Assembly: GCF_044904665.1 (NCBI RefSeq)
Contig: NZ_JADIKM010000003.1
Span: 620,001 to 684,000 of the forward strand
Direction of reading: 5' to 3'
DNA length: 64,000 nucleotides
From: Dyella_A ginsengisoli
GTDB lineage: Bacteria; Pseudomonadota; Gammaproteobacteria; Xanthomonadales; Rhodanobacteraceae
Made by a program: the position numbers and the translations under genes. The notes beneath the pieces were generated by a model. It saw only the letters and a list, made by a program, of their open reading frames with translations. It was not told the origin of the DNA and searched no databases. Below are positions 49,201 through 61,200 of the stretch, piece by piece. Each line of letters opens with the position of its first letter. The first letter of the stretch is position 1.

Positions 49201-52200
49201 TCCTTGACCCGGACCGTCGCCAGCTTGGTCGTGCTGAAGCCGTCGCGGTCCGTTGCAGTGACGCGGATATCGACCAGACCCGGCGCGGCCGGCGTCATCT
49301 TGAAGCGCCCCACGCTGTCGAGGGTGACGGTGTTCCAGGTGGCGCCGTTGTCCTGGCTGACCTCCACCTTGATGTTGGCCATGGCGCTGAAGGAACTGGC
49401 GCGCACCGTGGCGGTGACGGTCTGGCCGGGCAGGGCGGGCGTGCTGGGCAACAGGTCGACCAGCACGGCAGGTGCATTGGCTGCCGCATCGGCAACCGAG
49501 CGCACGGTGAATGTTCGCGTCGTGGTCTTGATGCCGTCGCTGATGACGGCGGTGATCACGAAGTCGCCCACCTGCGCCGGGCCAGGCGTCCAGCTCAGGG
49601 TATGCGCCTGGGCGTCGTAGACCGCGCCTTCGGGCAGGCCGGCGAAGCTGACGCTGAGGTGCTGGGTCTGGGTGCTGCCGTCGGCGTCGTTCACGACGAT
49701 GCCGCTGCCATCGGTGCTGCCGCCGAACTGTACCGGCAGGGTCAGCGTGCTGCCGACGACGACCGCATGCTGGCTGATGGCAAGGGTGGGCGCACGGTCC
49801 ACATCGAACACGCGCACGTGCACGGTACGGGTGGTGACCGCCTGGCCATCGGTGGCCTTGAAGGTGAAGCTAAAGTCGCGGCTGCCGTCGGTGGCGTTGT
49901 CCACGACATCGTAGCCGGGGGTCCACTCGAACTGGCCGCTGTTCGCGTCATAGCTGACGCCGGCCGGAGTGGTGTCGTCGTAGACCAGGCCGGTCTGCAC
50001 CGGATTGCCGTCCGGATCGATCGCCTGCATGGTGAAGCTGAGGGTGTTGCCCTCGTTCACCAGCTGCAGCGGCACCGGCAGGACCACCGGCGCCTGGTTC
50101 ACGTTGGCGACGTGCAGCTCGAACGTGCGGGTGAAGTTGGCGCTGCCATCACTGCCGGTGACGCTGAAGCGATAGACACCCGGCTTGGTGCCGTCGAGGT
50201 TGTCGCTCTGGGCGGCGAACATGTTCGGCGTCCAGGACAGGCTTGCCTGGTTGCCGCCGCCAGTTGCCGGGACGCTGAGCAGCATGCCCGACGGCAGGCC
50301 GCTGGCCGTCCAGTTGATGACGTCGCTTTCGGCATCGTTGGCGAAGACATCGAGCTTGAACGGCACGCCCTCGGTGCCATTCACCACGATCGGCGTGCCG
50401 GCGTCATTGTCGGCGACCGCTGCGCCGTTGGACTGCAGGCCGAGCACCACCGGTGCGGTATCGGTAGCACGGACCACGATGCGTATCGTCCGCGTGACGA
50501 CATTGGGCACCGGGTTGTCGGGGTTGGTGTAGCCCTGGTTCTGCGGAGGCAGGCCACTGTCGGTGACGGTCAGGACGAGGTCGTGACCGCCCAGGTCGTC
50601 GACGGTCGGCGTCCAGTTGAGCAGCGCCTGGCCGTAGGTGGGCTGCGGGGTCAGGGTGGCGCCGAGGGGCAGACCATCGACGCTGTAGTGCAGGGCATCC
50701 TGGTCGGCGTCGGTCACCTGGATCGGCAGGCTCAGCGCCTGGCCGACCACGGCGACCACCTGGCTCGGCACGGCGACCACCGGTGGCTCGCTGGTGCTGC
50801 GCGCCGTCACCACGAAGCTCTTGGATTCGGACAGCACCTGGTTGACGTTGCCGTCGCCGTTGTCGTGCGCGGTGACGGTGATGGTGTAGTCACCGCGGTC
50901 GTTGTCGCCTGGGGCGAAGTGGATCACCCCGGTGATGTGGCCATCGGTGCTGGACGGATCCTGGGTGTAGGTCGCGAACCGGGGCAGGCCGGAGATGGTC
51001 AGGGTGGTCGGGTTGCCGTCCACGTCGATGACGCTCACCGGGATATCGAGCGTTGCGCCCTTGTCCACCGTGGCGTTGCTGATATCGCCGATCTGCGGTG
51101 CACGATTGGCATTGACGACCACAATCGGCACGACCACCTGGCTGACCGCCGGTGTGCCAGTGCCGTCGCCGTTGTCGGTGGCGACAATGGTGACGTGATA
51201 CGTACCGGCTTGGGTGTAGACCGGCGTCCAGTTGATCTCCAGGGTATCCGGATCGAACACGGCGCCATCCGGCAGGCCGAGTACCTGGTAGGTGACAGAG
51301 GCCGGCACATCGCTGCCATCCGGCGACGTCGGTGCGGCACCGGGGGCGAGACGGACCTTGGGCGCGAAGCTCGGATTGTCCGGATCGAACGCGAATGCAC
51401 TGATCGACAGCGATTGGCCCTCGGCGACATACCAGGTGTCGCCGAGGTTTGGATCGAACTGCGGTGCGCCATTGGCATTGAGCACGTTCAGGTGCACGGT
51501 GCGACTTACCGTGGTCGTCACCGGATCGCTGCCGTCGGCCGGGAGGTAAGTGGCGGTAAGCACGACCGGCACGTCGTAGCTGCCGTGCTGGTCGCAGCCC
51601 GGCGTCCAGCTCAACCAGCCGGTATCGCGGTTCAGGGTGGCGCCACCGGGCAGCCAGGCCGCCGAGTAGCTCAGCTTGATCGTGGTGCCGTCCGCCTGGG
51701 TCAGGCCACCCGGCATCGAGCCGCCCAGCTGCAGGCCGAAGCTGTCGCCTTCACGCAGGGTCTGTGCGGCCACCGGCAGCAGCACCGGCTTGGCGTAGCC
51801 CTGCGTCACGGTGAGGTTGAACTGTTCGGTGACGGTTGCCACGCCGTCGGTAGCGACGACGGTGACGTTGTCGTAGGTGCCGGCCTGGTCGTAGCCGGGC
51901 ATCCAGTGGAGCATGCCGGTGCGGGCATCGAAGGATGCACCCGGCGGCAGATTGCGCACCGTCAGCGTGATCGGATCGCCATTGGCGTCCGATGCAGTGA
52001 ACGGCAGGGCGAGCGTCTGGCCTTCGCCCAGGGTCACGTCGCCGATGGCGCCGATCACCGGCGCCACATTGCCGTCGGCCACCGGGATGTGGAACGTCTC
52101 GGTATCGCTGCCACCGCGGCTGTCGTAGACGCGTACGACCACGACGCTATCCGCCGCGGCGCGTGCGCCAGGTGTCCAGCTCAATGTGGCCGTCGACTGG

Positions 52201-55200
52201 TAGCTGCCGTCGTTGGCCGTGGTGTAGCCCGTCGCGGGGCTCAGCACCAGTCCTTCCGGCGCCTGGAGTACTTCCCAGAAGAACTGGGTACCGTCGATGT
52301 CCCTCGCGGTCAACGAGCCGGTCCAGGGAGTGCCGATCGTGGTGCCGACAGCGAATCTGGTCGGGTTGCCGGGGCTGACCGTATCGGCCGTGGCCGAGTT
52401 ACTGCCTGCCGGTTCGGAGATCGCCAGCGTCGGCGGTACGTTGGCCTGCGGCATGGCATAGATGCCCTGCGCAAAGTCGAACTTCACTGCCGTGGCCATG
52501 CCGGCCTGGGTCAGAGCGGAAGCGGGCAGGACGGTGACCGTCTGGTTGGCCAGGGTGGCGCCAGCAGCCAGCTTGCCGCCGAGGGACTGCAGCGCCTGGC
52601 TGAGGTCGAGCGTCCACAGCGTGGACTGGTCGCCACCGCCCTGGGTCGCCCCGGCGACCTGATTGCCGAAGTACTGGCCCGGATCGAGCAGCAACAGCAG
52701 GGGGCCGTTGAGATCGTCGGTACCGGTATTGGTGACGCTGACGTCGTAGCTGACCGCGCCGGTGGCGTGGTCGAGCCGGGTGTTGGTGAATGTGAGTTTG
52801 AGCTGGCTGCTCATGTCGAGCAGCGCGGTGAACGAGCTGAGGTAGTCCTGCCCCAGGCGGATCTGGGTGGCGCTACGCAGGTTCGCACCGACATCCAGCT
52901 GCCACTGGCCCGCGGGCAGGCCGGCGACATCGAGATAGGCGGTATGGCTCGCCGCATCCCAGCGGATGCTGTCCGGATGGATCACGCGACCGCTGGTGTC
53001 GCCGATGGCGGTCAGCGTGAAGTTATCCGGATCGAGCACGCTGGCCGCGTCGCTCGTGTCACCGGTGCCATCGGCGCCCAGCCACATCGGCTGGTCGAAC
53101 ACGACGGCGATCTGGTTCATCGGCAGCGGCACCAGTGCGCCGTCCGGCACGCTGACGGCCTTCACGGTCGGCGCGTGAGCCGGCGCGATCTCGTCGACGT
53201 GACCAGAGCCGGCCACCAGGATGCGCCCATCGGACGTGGTGACGATGCGCTCGCCTTCGGTACCGCCGGTGGCCAGCTGCAGGACCCGTCGGGTGCCCAA
53301 CTCGATCATCCACACGCTGGAACCATGGGTGGTATCGGCGATGCCATCGATGGCTACGTGCTGGGCCAGTCCACCGGAGGCGAACAGCAGGCCATCCAGC
53401 GGCGTACCCGCCTGACCGAAGGCCAGGCCGTGGATGGCGCCGCTCAGCGTGTACTCCAGTTCGGCGCGACCGATAGCCGGCCCGCTCATCGGGAAGCTGA
53501 CGATCTGGGTCGTGCCGTTCGGGCCGGCAGCGGTGATCTGGCTGCCGCTGAAGATCGTGCCCCACAGACGGCCGTCGGGGCCGAAGCTCAGCGAATCGAC
53601 GCGCTGGGCGCCGAAATGCTGCCAGGCCTGGTTCGGATCGGTAGCGGCCGGATCGAAGATGTCGATACCGGTGGCGGTGGACACGTAGATGTCGCCGGTG
53701 CCCGGCTGGATCGCCAGGGCATGCGTCAGCGGCTGCCCGTTGGGGCCACGCATGGCGCGCAGGATAACTCCCGAGCTGGGGTCGATCTGCAGCAGCTGAT
53801 CACCGGTCATCACCCACAACTGGCCGAGTGCGTCCACCTTCATGTCGAGGATCGGCGCGTCGAGCGTGAACAACGGCGTGACGCCGTGCCCGCCGTTCTT
53901 GTCGTATTGGAACACCGCGTTGCGATCGACGCCGGCACTGACCAGCACGGAACCGTCGGGCAGGGTGACAATCGCGAGTGCACCGATGTCACCCTCGCTG
54001 CCGGTGTAGCCGTCGGCGAAGCTGCGCGTGGCGAACGGCGCCAATACGCTCTGGAGGTCGCCGGCATTGACCGGAGCGACCTGGCCGGGCAGCGCTTGAC
54101 TGGCCTGGCCGAACAGCGCGTTGGAGGGGTAGCTGCGGTCGTCAGGGGCGGCGGGCACCGGCGCCGTCTGATCGACGGACTCGGTCACGCCCAATCCGTT
54201 GAGCACGGCCTGGCGGGCGCCGTCGTCGGGCAACACGGCGTTCGTGACGCTGGCGGCCTCGCGATTGCCGGCCTGATCGGTGGCCACCGCGAGGAACTGG
54301 TAGCTGTGCCCGGCCTCGCCGTTGAACACGGCTTGGCTGACGCCCGGATCGACCTGGCGCTTCCAGATCATGAAGTCGCCGCCGTCGGTGGCGACGTAGA
54401 CCGTGACGAAGCGGATGCCGCTGGCATCGTCCACCGCATGCCAGTTCACCTGGTAGGTCGGTGCGCCCTGGGCATCGTTGCCCAGCGAGGTGACGGCAAC
54501 GGTCGTCTTCGGTGGCTCGGCGTCGATGGTCTGCTGGATCACCGCGCTGTCGACCGGCGGGGTGTTATCGAAGAGGATCCGCGCACCGGTAGCGATGGTG
54601 GCGCCGGATACAGCGTCCATGGCGGTGGCCGCGATGTAGCTGACGAAACCGGATAACGGCGCGCTGCCGTCGGCCGACGGCACCAGCAGGCCGTGTAGGG
54701 CGTTCTGCATCACCTCGCCGGTGTTCGGGTCGACCGCCTGCAGCAGCCAGGTCAGGGTATGCGAGGCGACGTCGATGCCGGCGCTCACGCGCAGGATGTA
54801 GCCCTTGCCGCCGGTGAAGTCGAAGTCACTCTGGAAGTTGGCGCGGTCGCTCGGCACATGGATGTTGATATCACCGATCTTGAGGTCGCCGAGGCGGACC
54901 GAGCGCGGGTCGAGGTTGTCGTCCAGCTTCGAGACGATACGGATCTGATCGACCCCCTGACCCGTCGTGTTGTTGAACGAGACGGTGTAGGGCAGGGGCG
55001 TGGCAGCAGGAACGTACACGCTGCCGTCGCTGGCATAGCTGCTGCCCTGCGGCCCGGTCACGCTGATCGTGCCCTGGGAGTCGGCACTGCTTTGCGCCGC
55101 CACCTGCAGGTACTGCGCCAGATTGAGTGTCTTGCCCGGCACCGGCTTGAAGTCGGCGTCGAGCAGGCCGATCGAGCGCAGGTATTCCAGCTCGGCTTGG

Positions 55201-58200
55201 CCGCCGACGAACACGCGGAAGTTCTCGAACTGGGTGGCGCTGGCCGCGTGCTGGTCGTAGGCGGCCGGTCCGGCAAGTGCCGGCACCGGACTGAGGACGA
55301 CATCGCCCTGGTCGTCGGTGCGGACCTCGAAGTGGTCGATCGGCGCGGTGGCTGCGTTCGGGTCGGCGCTGTAGGTGGCGGTATCCCCGTACCACTTCTG
55401 CACCTGCTGGAAGAAGCCAAGCAGGCTGGACTGGGTGCGGTAGCTGTCGCCACCCTTGCCCAGCAGGATGCTGGCGGCCAGCGTGGCGTTGAGGCTGACC
55501 ACCTGTGGGTCGGTGGTGATGGCCGGCGCCTGATCCACCGGCTGCAGCAGACCCGAGGCAGTCAGTGCGGCGAGCCAGCCCTGGATCCATTCCCCGGCGT
55601 CGGAGGCAAGCACCTTGAGCGAAACCGAGGCCGTGTCGTCCGCCAGGATGGCACTGCGCAGTTTCAGGGCATAGGTCGTCTGCTCGGCGACGAACTCTTG
55701 GCGGGTCAGCGCGGTGGCCGCCGCGGAGATGTTGAACTGGAAGGACTCGGCAAGCGTCTCCATCTTGGTGAGACGCTCGGGGTCGGGATCGAGGAAGGTC
55801 GTGGCGAGACCATCCTGGATCTTGTTCAGATCCTGGACTCCGCCGTCCAGCAGGCCTTCGGCCTGCCAGTTCGGATGCAGTTCGTAGAGGGCTTGGCGCA
55901 GGCCGTCGAAATCCCGATTGACCCATGCCGTCAGCCCGGGATACGTCTGCAGACGGAAGGTCATGCCGACGAAGCCGCCATCGCCCAGGTTGACCGCATA
56001 GCCCGGCGCCAGGTTGACGCCGTTGGTGTTCTCGGTGCCGTCGAGCGAGGCCCAGGGGATGTCGGGGCGGCTGGTGCCGTCGGTGGGCGTGGGACCGTAA
56101 GCCTGCGTGGTGCCCGAGGCGTCGACAACCTGGCCGATTGGCTGGCCGCCGACGTTGGAGCCGAACAGCACGTAGGGCAGGTTGAGGCTGTCCAGCAGGT
56201 ACTGGTTGTAGCCCAGGTTCACCGCGCCGACGTCGAATCGCACATACGGAGTATTGACGTTGGTGAGGCTTTGCAGCGACACGGTGTAGGTGGCGCCGTC
56301 GCCCGGATTGAGCGCATGCGGACCACCAATGCCGATCGTGACGTCGTCCTGGATGCCTTGTTCGACCAGGTAGCGATTCGCCACGGTGACGCTGCGCCCG
56401 TCGGGATTGCTGACGGTGACGTCGTAGAGCCCGTAGGGGAAGTTGCGGGTATCGAACACCGCGCGGATGTGCGTGGCGTCGAGCACCTGCCAGCGTTCTG
56501 GTTCGGCCTCGAAGACGCCGGGCCGCGACAGCTTCACCAGCGCACCGGCCTGGAAGCTGGCGCCGTAGATGTCCAGCGTCACCCAGCGATGGTCGTTGTC
56601 ACCCACACCGCCGGTGTCAGGAGTGACCTTGGTGATCGACAGCGGCATCAGGTCGGCACGCAAGGTGACAGGGGTGTCGTTGCCGTCGCGGGCGTGCACC
56701 AGCACGTAGTAGTCGCCGGCCTGCGTGCTTGGGATCAGCACCTGCTGGTCGGCCGACGACGCGCTGCTGTAGGCGGCGTCGTAGGCGAAGCCGGTCGGGA
56801 TGTCGCCGTAGCGGATATAGAGTTCGTTGTCGCCGCTGGCAGCACTGGAATCGAGCAGTACGCGCAGGGTCTGTCCTGCAGCCACGCTGATCTTGTAGAG
56901 CCGCGTCTGGTTGGCGGAGAGGGTGGTCGACAAAGTGTCGGCGACGGCAAGTGTGGGCACGCTGACGCTGATCGTGCTGGCCGAAGCGGTGGTGTTGTTG
57001 GCTTCGCCGGGCGCGACGTCGAGACCGGTCGCCGTATAGGTGACGTCACCCTCGTACACTTCGTTGTACAGGTCGGTGCGCACGATGATGCGCCAGTTGC
57101 CATCCTTCAGCGCCGGCAGGGCCGCGGTCAGGCTGCCGGTATAGCTCGCGCCCCCGGCAAGATCGCCGTTGTGATCGACCTTGCCAAGCAGGATGTCGCC
57201 GATGCCCCACTGGTTGTCGCTGGATAGGTAGACCGCATCGGTCCAGTGGCCGTGTGCCATGTTGGTGGACTGGTTGCTGACGGTGTAACTGATGCTCACC
57301 GGGTCGCTGACGTTCGCGCTGGCGGGCACGTTGACGCCCGAAACCTTGAGGTCGGCCGGCGGCGGCGTCTCGACCAGCATCGGCTGCGCTGCAGCGGTCG
57401 CGTTGTTGTTGTCATTGCCGAACTCCAGCACGTCGCCCGATGCGCCGCTGCCGAACGCGCGCGCCGGATCGGTAATCACGAAGACGTAGTAAGGGCCGCT
57501 GAGGTCGCCCGGTGCGTTCACCGTGAACGTGCCGTCGTAGCTGCCGCCGGCCACCAGACCACCGTTGTGGTCCAGATAGCCCAGGTAGTGGTCCTTGGTG
57601 ACGTCCAGGTTGCGATCTTTCGAGAGATAGATCAGGTCCCGCCAGTGGCCTTGGTCGCTGGGCGTATCCCCGCCCGCGTTGTTGACCGTATAAACCACGT
57701 TGAACGCCTGACCCGCCACCGCGGACACCGGTGCAGAGACTTGCGACACCTGCAGGTCAGGCGGCGTTGCCAGGGTGATCGGCAGGGCGATGGACGCAAC
57801 GTTATTGCCTTCGTCCTGGAATTCCTGGACAGCACCCGGTCCAGCCCCCTGCACCACGTCCAGACCGGCGCGAATGGTGCTAACGGTGTCGTAGGACCAG
57901 TCTTTGGCCGTGGAGGTGTCAGTCTTGACGATTACATGGAAGTCGCCACTGATCGACTGCGGCAGGGTGAAGGTGGCCGACTCGGTGTAAGACTCGCCCG
58001 GTTGCAGATAGCGCGGCGTGCCGTCCGGATTGGTCAGGACGACCGTCTTCACGCGTCCCGGGTTGTCCCAGCCACCGGCAATCAACGGGTAGTCGCTCGG
58101 ATCGAGGGAGTCGTCGCGCGACAGGTAGACGCCGTCGCTCCAGACGTTGGTGCGGGTGGCCCGTGTGCCCTGATTGGTGGCGGTCCAGGTCACGGTGACC

Positions 58201-61200
58201 TGTTCACCGGATGTGGGATTGGGATCGGAGATGGTGATGTTGCCGATCTGCAGATCCGGTTCCCGGTAGGTGATCGACAAGTTCCCCTGACCCAGGTTGT
58301 TGTTGTTCGCCGCGGCTTCATAGGCGCTGGTCCGGTACCACACCTGACCCTGGGTGTTGGTGTGATCGCCCGTGAGCAGTTCGCTCTGCGCGTTGGGTCG
58401 GTTGGCGTCATTCGATGCGAGCGAGTCGACGCTATGCTCAGAGTCGGTGATGACGTAGATGTAATAGGCTCCGTCGGTGCCCGGCGGCAATGTGAAGTTG
58501 GCCGTGGTGGTGTAGCTGGCACCAGCAGCCAGTCCGCTAGTGTTGTAGTGGGCGACGGCGCCCAGCCGGATGGCCCTACTGGGGATAAAGGTCGGATCGG
58601 TGCTGATGTAGACGGAGTCGATCCAGCCTTGCGTGCCTGACCACACCGCTTCGCCCCGATTGGTGACGGTCCAGCTGATCGGGGTCGGTTCGCCGGAGAA
58701 ATTCTGCGGCTGGGTGACGACCGAGGTGACCTGCAGATCGGACGGATGGTCGGTTACGACGGAAGCAGCGGAGAGGCTGTTGTTGCTCTCGCTAACTTCA
58801 TGGATGTGGCCGACGTCGCCGTCCGACGGCGAACTCGCCACGTAGGCGTCGCTCTTGACCACGAGGTAGCGGCCCTTGACCGACGGGGCGAGATTGACGG
58901 TCTGCGAAACCGAGTAGCTCTGGCCGTAGCCGAGCGATCGATTCTGCGCGTAACTGCCGATCATCCAGACACTAGTGGCCTTGTCCAGATCGGGGTTGTC
59001 GGCAACGTAGACGGCATCGGTCCACTGCCCGGTGAACGCGTCGCCCTGGTTCTGCACGGTGTAGTCGAAGCTGTAGTTGCCTGCGGCATCGGCGGTCAGC
59101 GGCGCGTTGACCTGGGTGACGGCAAGGTCGGGCGGCGTGATGCCCAGCACGTCGATCTGGCGCGCCTTGTAGTTGTTGTTGTCGACCTGGGCCGGGTCGT
59201 CCGGATTGATGTTGCTGGCCAGCGTGTCTTCGAGGATGGCGTCGTAGGTGTCGCTCCAGACGGTGATGTAGTACTGGCCGCTGAGGACGCTGTCGGGCAG
59301 CGTGATCTGGATATTCCCCAGATAGCTGTCGCCGACCACCAGATTGCCGGTATGGGTTACCGAGCTGAGCAGGATGTCGCCCTTGGCCGGGTCCGGGCGG
59401 GTCTTGTCCTTGGATAGCCAGATCGAGTCGGTCCAGCTGTTGACGTCGGCGCTGCGGCCCTGCGTCGTCGCGCTGCCCAGGTTGCTGACCTTGTACTGCA
59501 CGTTGATCGTCGAGCCGTGCGATGCCTGATCCGGCGCAGCGACGTCGCCGGTGACCAGGTCGCCGAACGGCACCGGATCGACGTAGAAGTGCACGGCCTT
59601 CGCGTTATTGTTGTCGTTCGGGTATTCGTCGACCTGGTAATTGCCGTCGGCGACCACGATCAGGTATGCGTCGCCGCGATACTGGATCGGGATGTTGATC
59701 ATCGCACTGGTGTTGGAGTAGCTCTCCGTCGGAGCCAGGGCGCTTGCGTTGTCGTAGGTACCCACCAGCACGTCGTCGCCGCTGAGCGTGCCGTCGAGCG
59801 ACAGGTAGACCTTGTCCTTCCAGTGCCCGCTGGCAGCGAGCGAGCCTTGGTTGATGATGCTGTACTGGATCGCCGCCGAGGTGCCGGCCGCGACATGGTC
59901 GGGCACGGTGACATCGCCGACCTGCAGGTCGGGGCGCGGATTCAGGCTCACTTCGGTGGTGTCGGTCGACAGCAGCGTGTTGTTCTGCGCCGCCGCACCG
60001 TACTCGTACAGCGCACGGTTCGCGTCCGTGACGATCTGCACGCGGTACAGACCCTGGATACGCTGCGGCAGGCGCAATTCCTCGGTGCGCGTGTAGCTGA
60101 TGCCGGCGGCTAGGCCGCCCACGTATCTGAAGCTTCCCAGCGTGATCGAGGCTCCGGTACCGGATGCCGGTACGAGGACCACGGTATCGGTCCAGACGCC
60201 CCCGGCGACAGCCTGCCCCTGGTTGGAGACCGACCAGGTTACATCGAACAGGCCGCCCTCCTGGGCCGTCGGCGGGACCGTAATCGATTGCACGACGAGA
60301 TCGGGCGAGGGTGCCAGCGTCACCGGCACGGCGGCGTTGCCGGTGTTGTTATTGCCGTATACGAATTCGAATGCACTGGCACCGGTGTTGGTGCGCACGA
60401 TGACGTAGTAGTCGCCCTGCAGGCCATTCGGCAGCGTGGCGGTGATGCCGGCGTTGTAGCTGTCACCGACGGCGAGCGCACCGATATGCTCCGCGTGCCC
60501 AAGGTTGGCGATGACCTGGGTGCCGGCGGCGTCGCGGCTCAGGACGACGCTGTCGTCCCAAGACCCCGCGCTGGTAATCCCGATGCCGTTGTTGACCACG
60601 GTCCAGTTGATCGCCAGCGGCTGGCCGCTGGTCGCATTGCCCTGGGTGGTGACCGACTGTACCTGTAGGTCGGCATACGGCTGCGGCATCACGTCGACGG
60701 TATGGTCGAGCATGAGCGTGTCGTTGGCCGTGCTGCCGTTCTGGAAAACCTGATGGGTCGCATCAGCCACCACGAACAGCTTGTAGCGGCCGCTGGTCCC
60801 CGGCGGCAGCATTACGCTGAGCTGCTGCTGGTAGCTCGCACCGACGGCGAGTGAACCGTCATGCGCGACTTCGCCGATGACCTTGTCGTCGCCGTTGCCG
60901 AGCACGTCGTCGGTCGACAGCACCACCCGATCGGTCCATTGCGATGAATCGCCTGCACCGGTGCCGTTGTTGGTTACCGTCCAGCTGACGTCCAACGTGG
61001 CAGGATCGGCGATCAGGGTGGTCGGCGCCTGCACAGCGCCCACGACAAGATCAGCGTGGGGCGCCAGTTGCACCGTCAGCGCCTGTTGGCCGGTGTCGTC
61101 AGTGCGGGAGTGCTCGTCCAGTCTCCGGGTCGCGTCGGTGACCACGACGATGGTGTATTCGCCGTCGTAGCCAAGCGGCAGGGCAAGGTCGGCACCGGCG

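Noticed and set aside
48207..54656. A 2,149-codon plus-strand open frame opposite the giant gene
   Set aside because: Its translation is rich in Arg/Gly/Ala/Val with no domain. It mirrors the codon pattern of the giant minus-strand gene, whose domains are clear. Similar shadows occur at 37786-39546, 54759-57227, 57246-58640 and 61056-62768.
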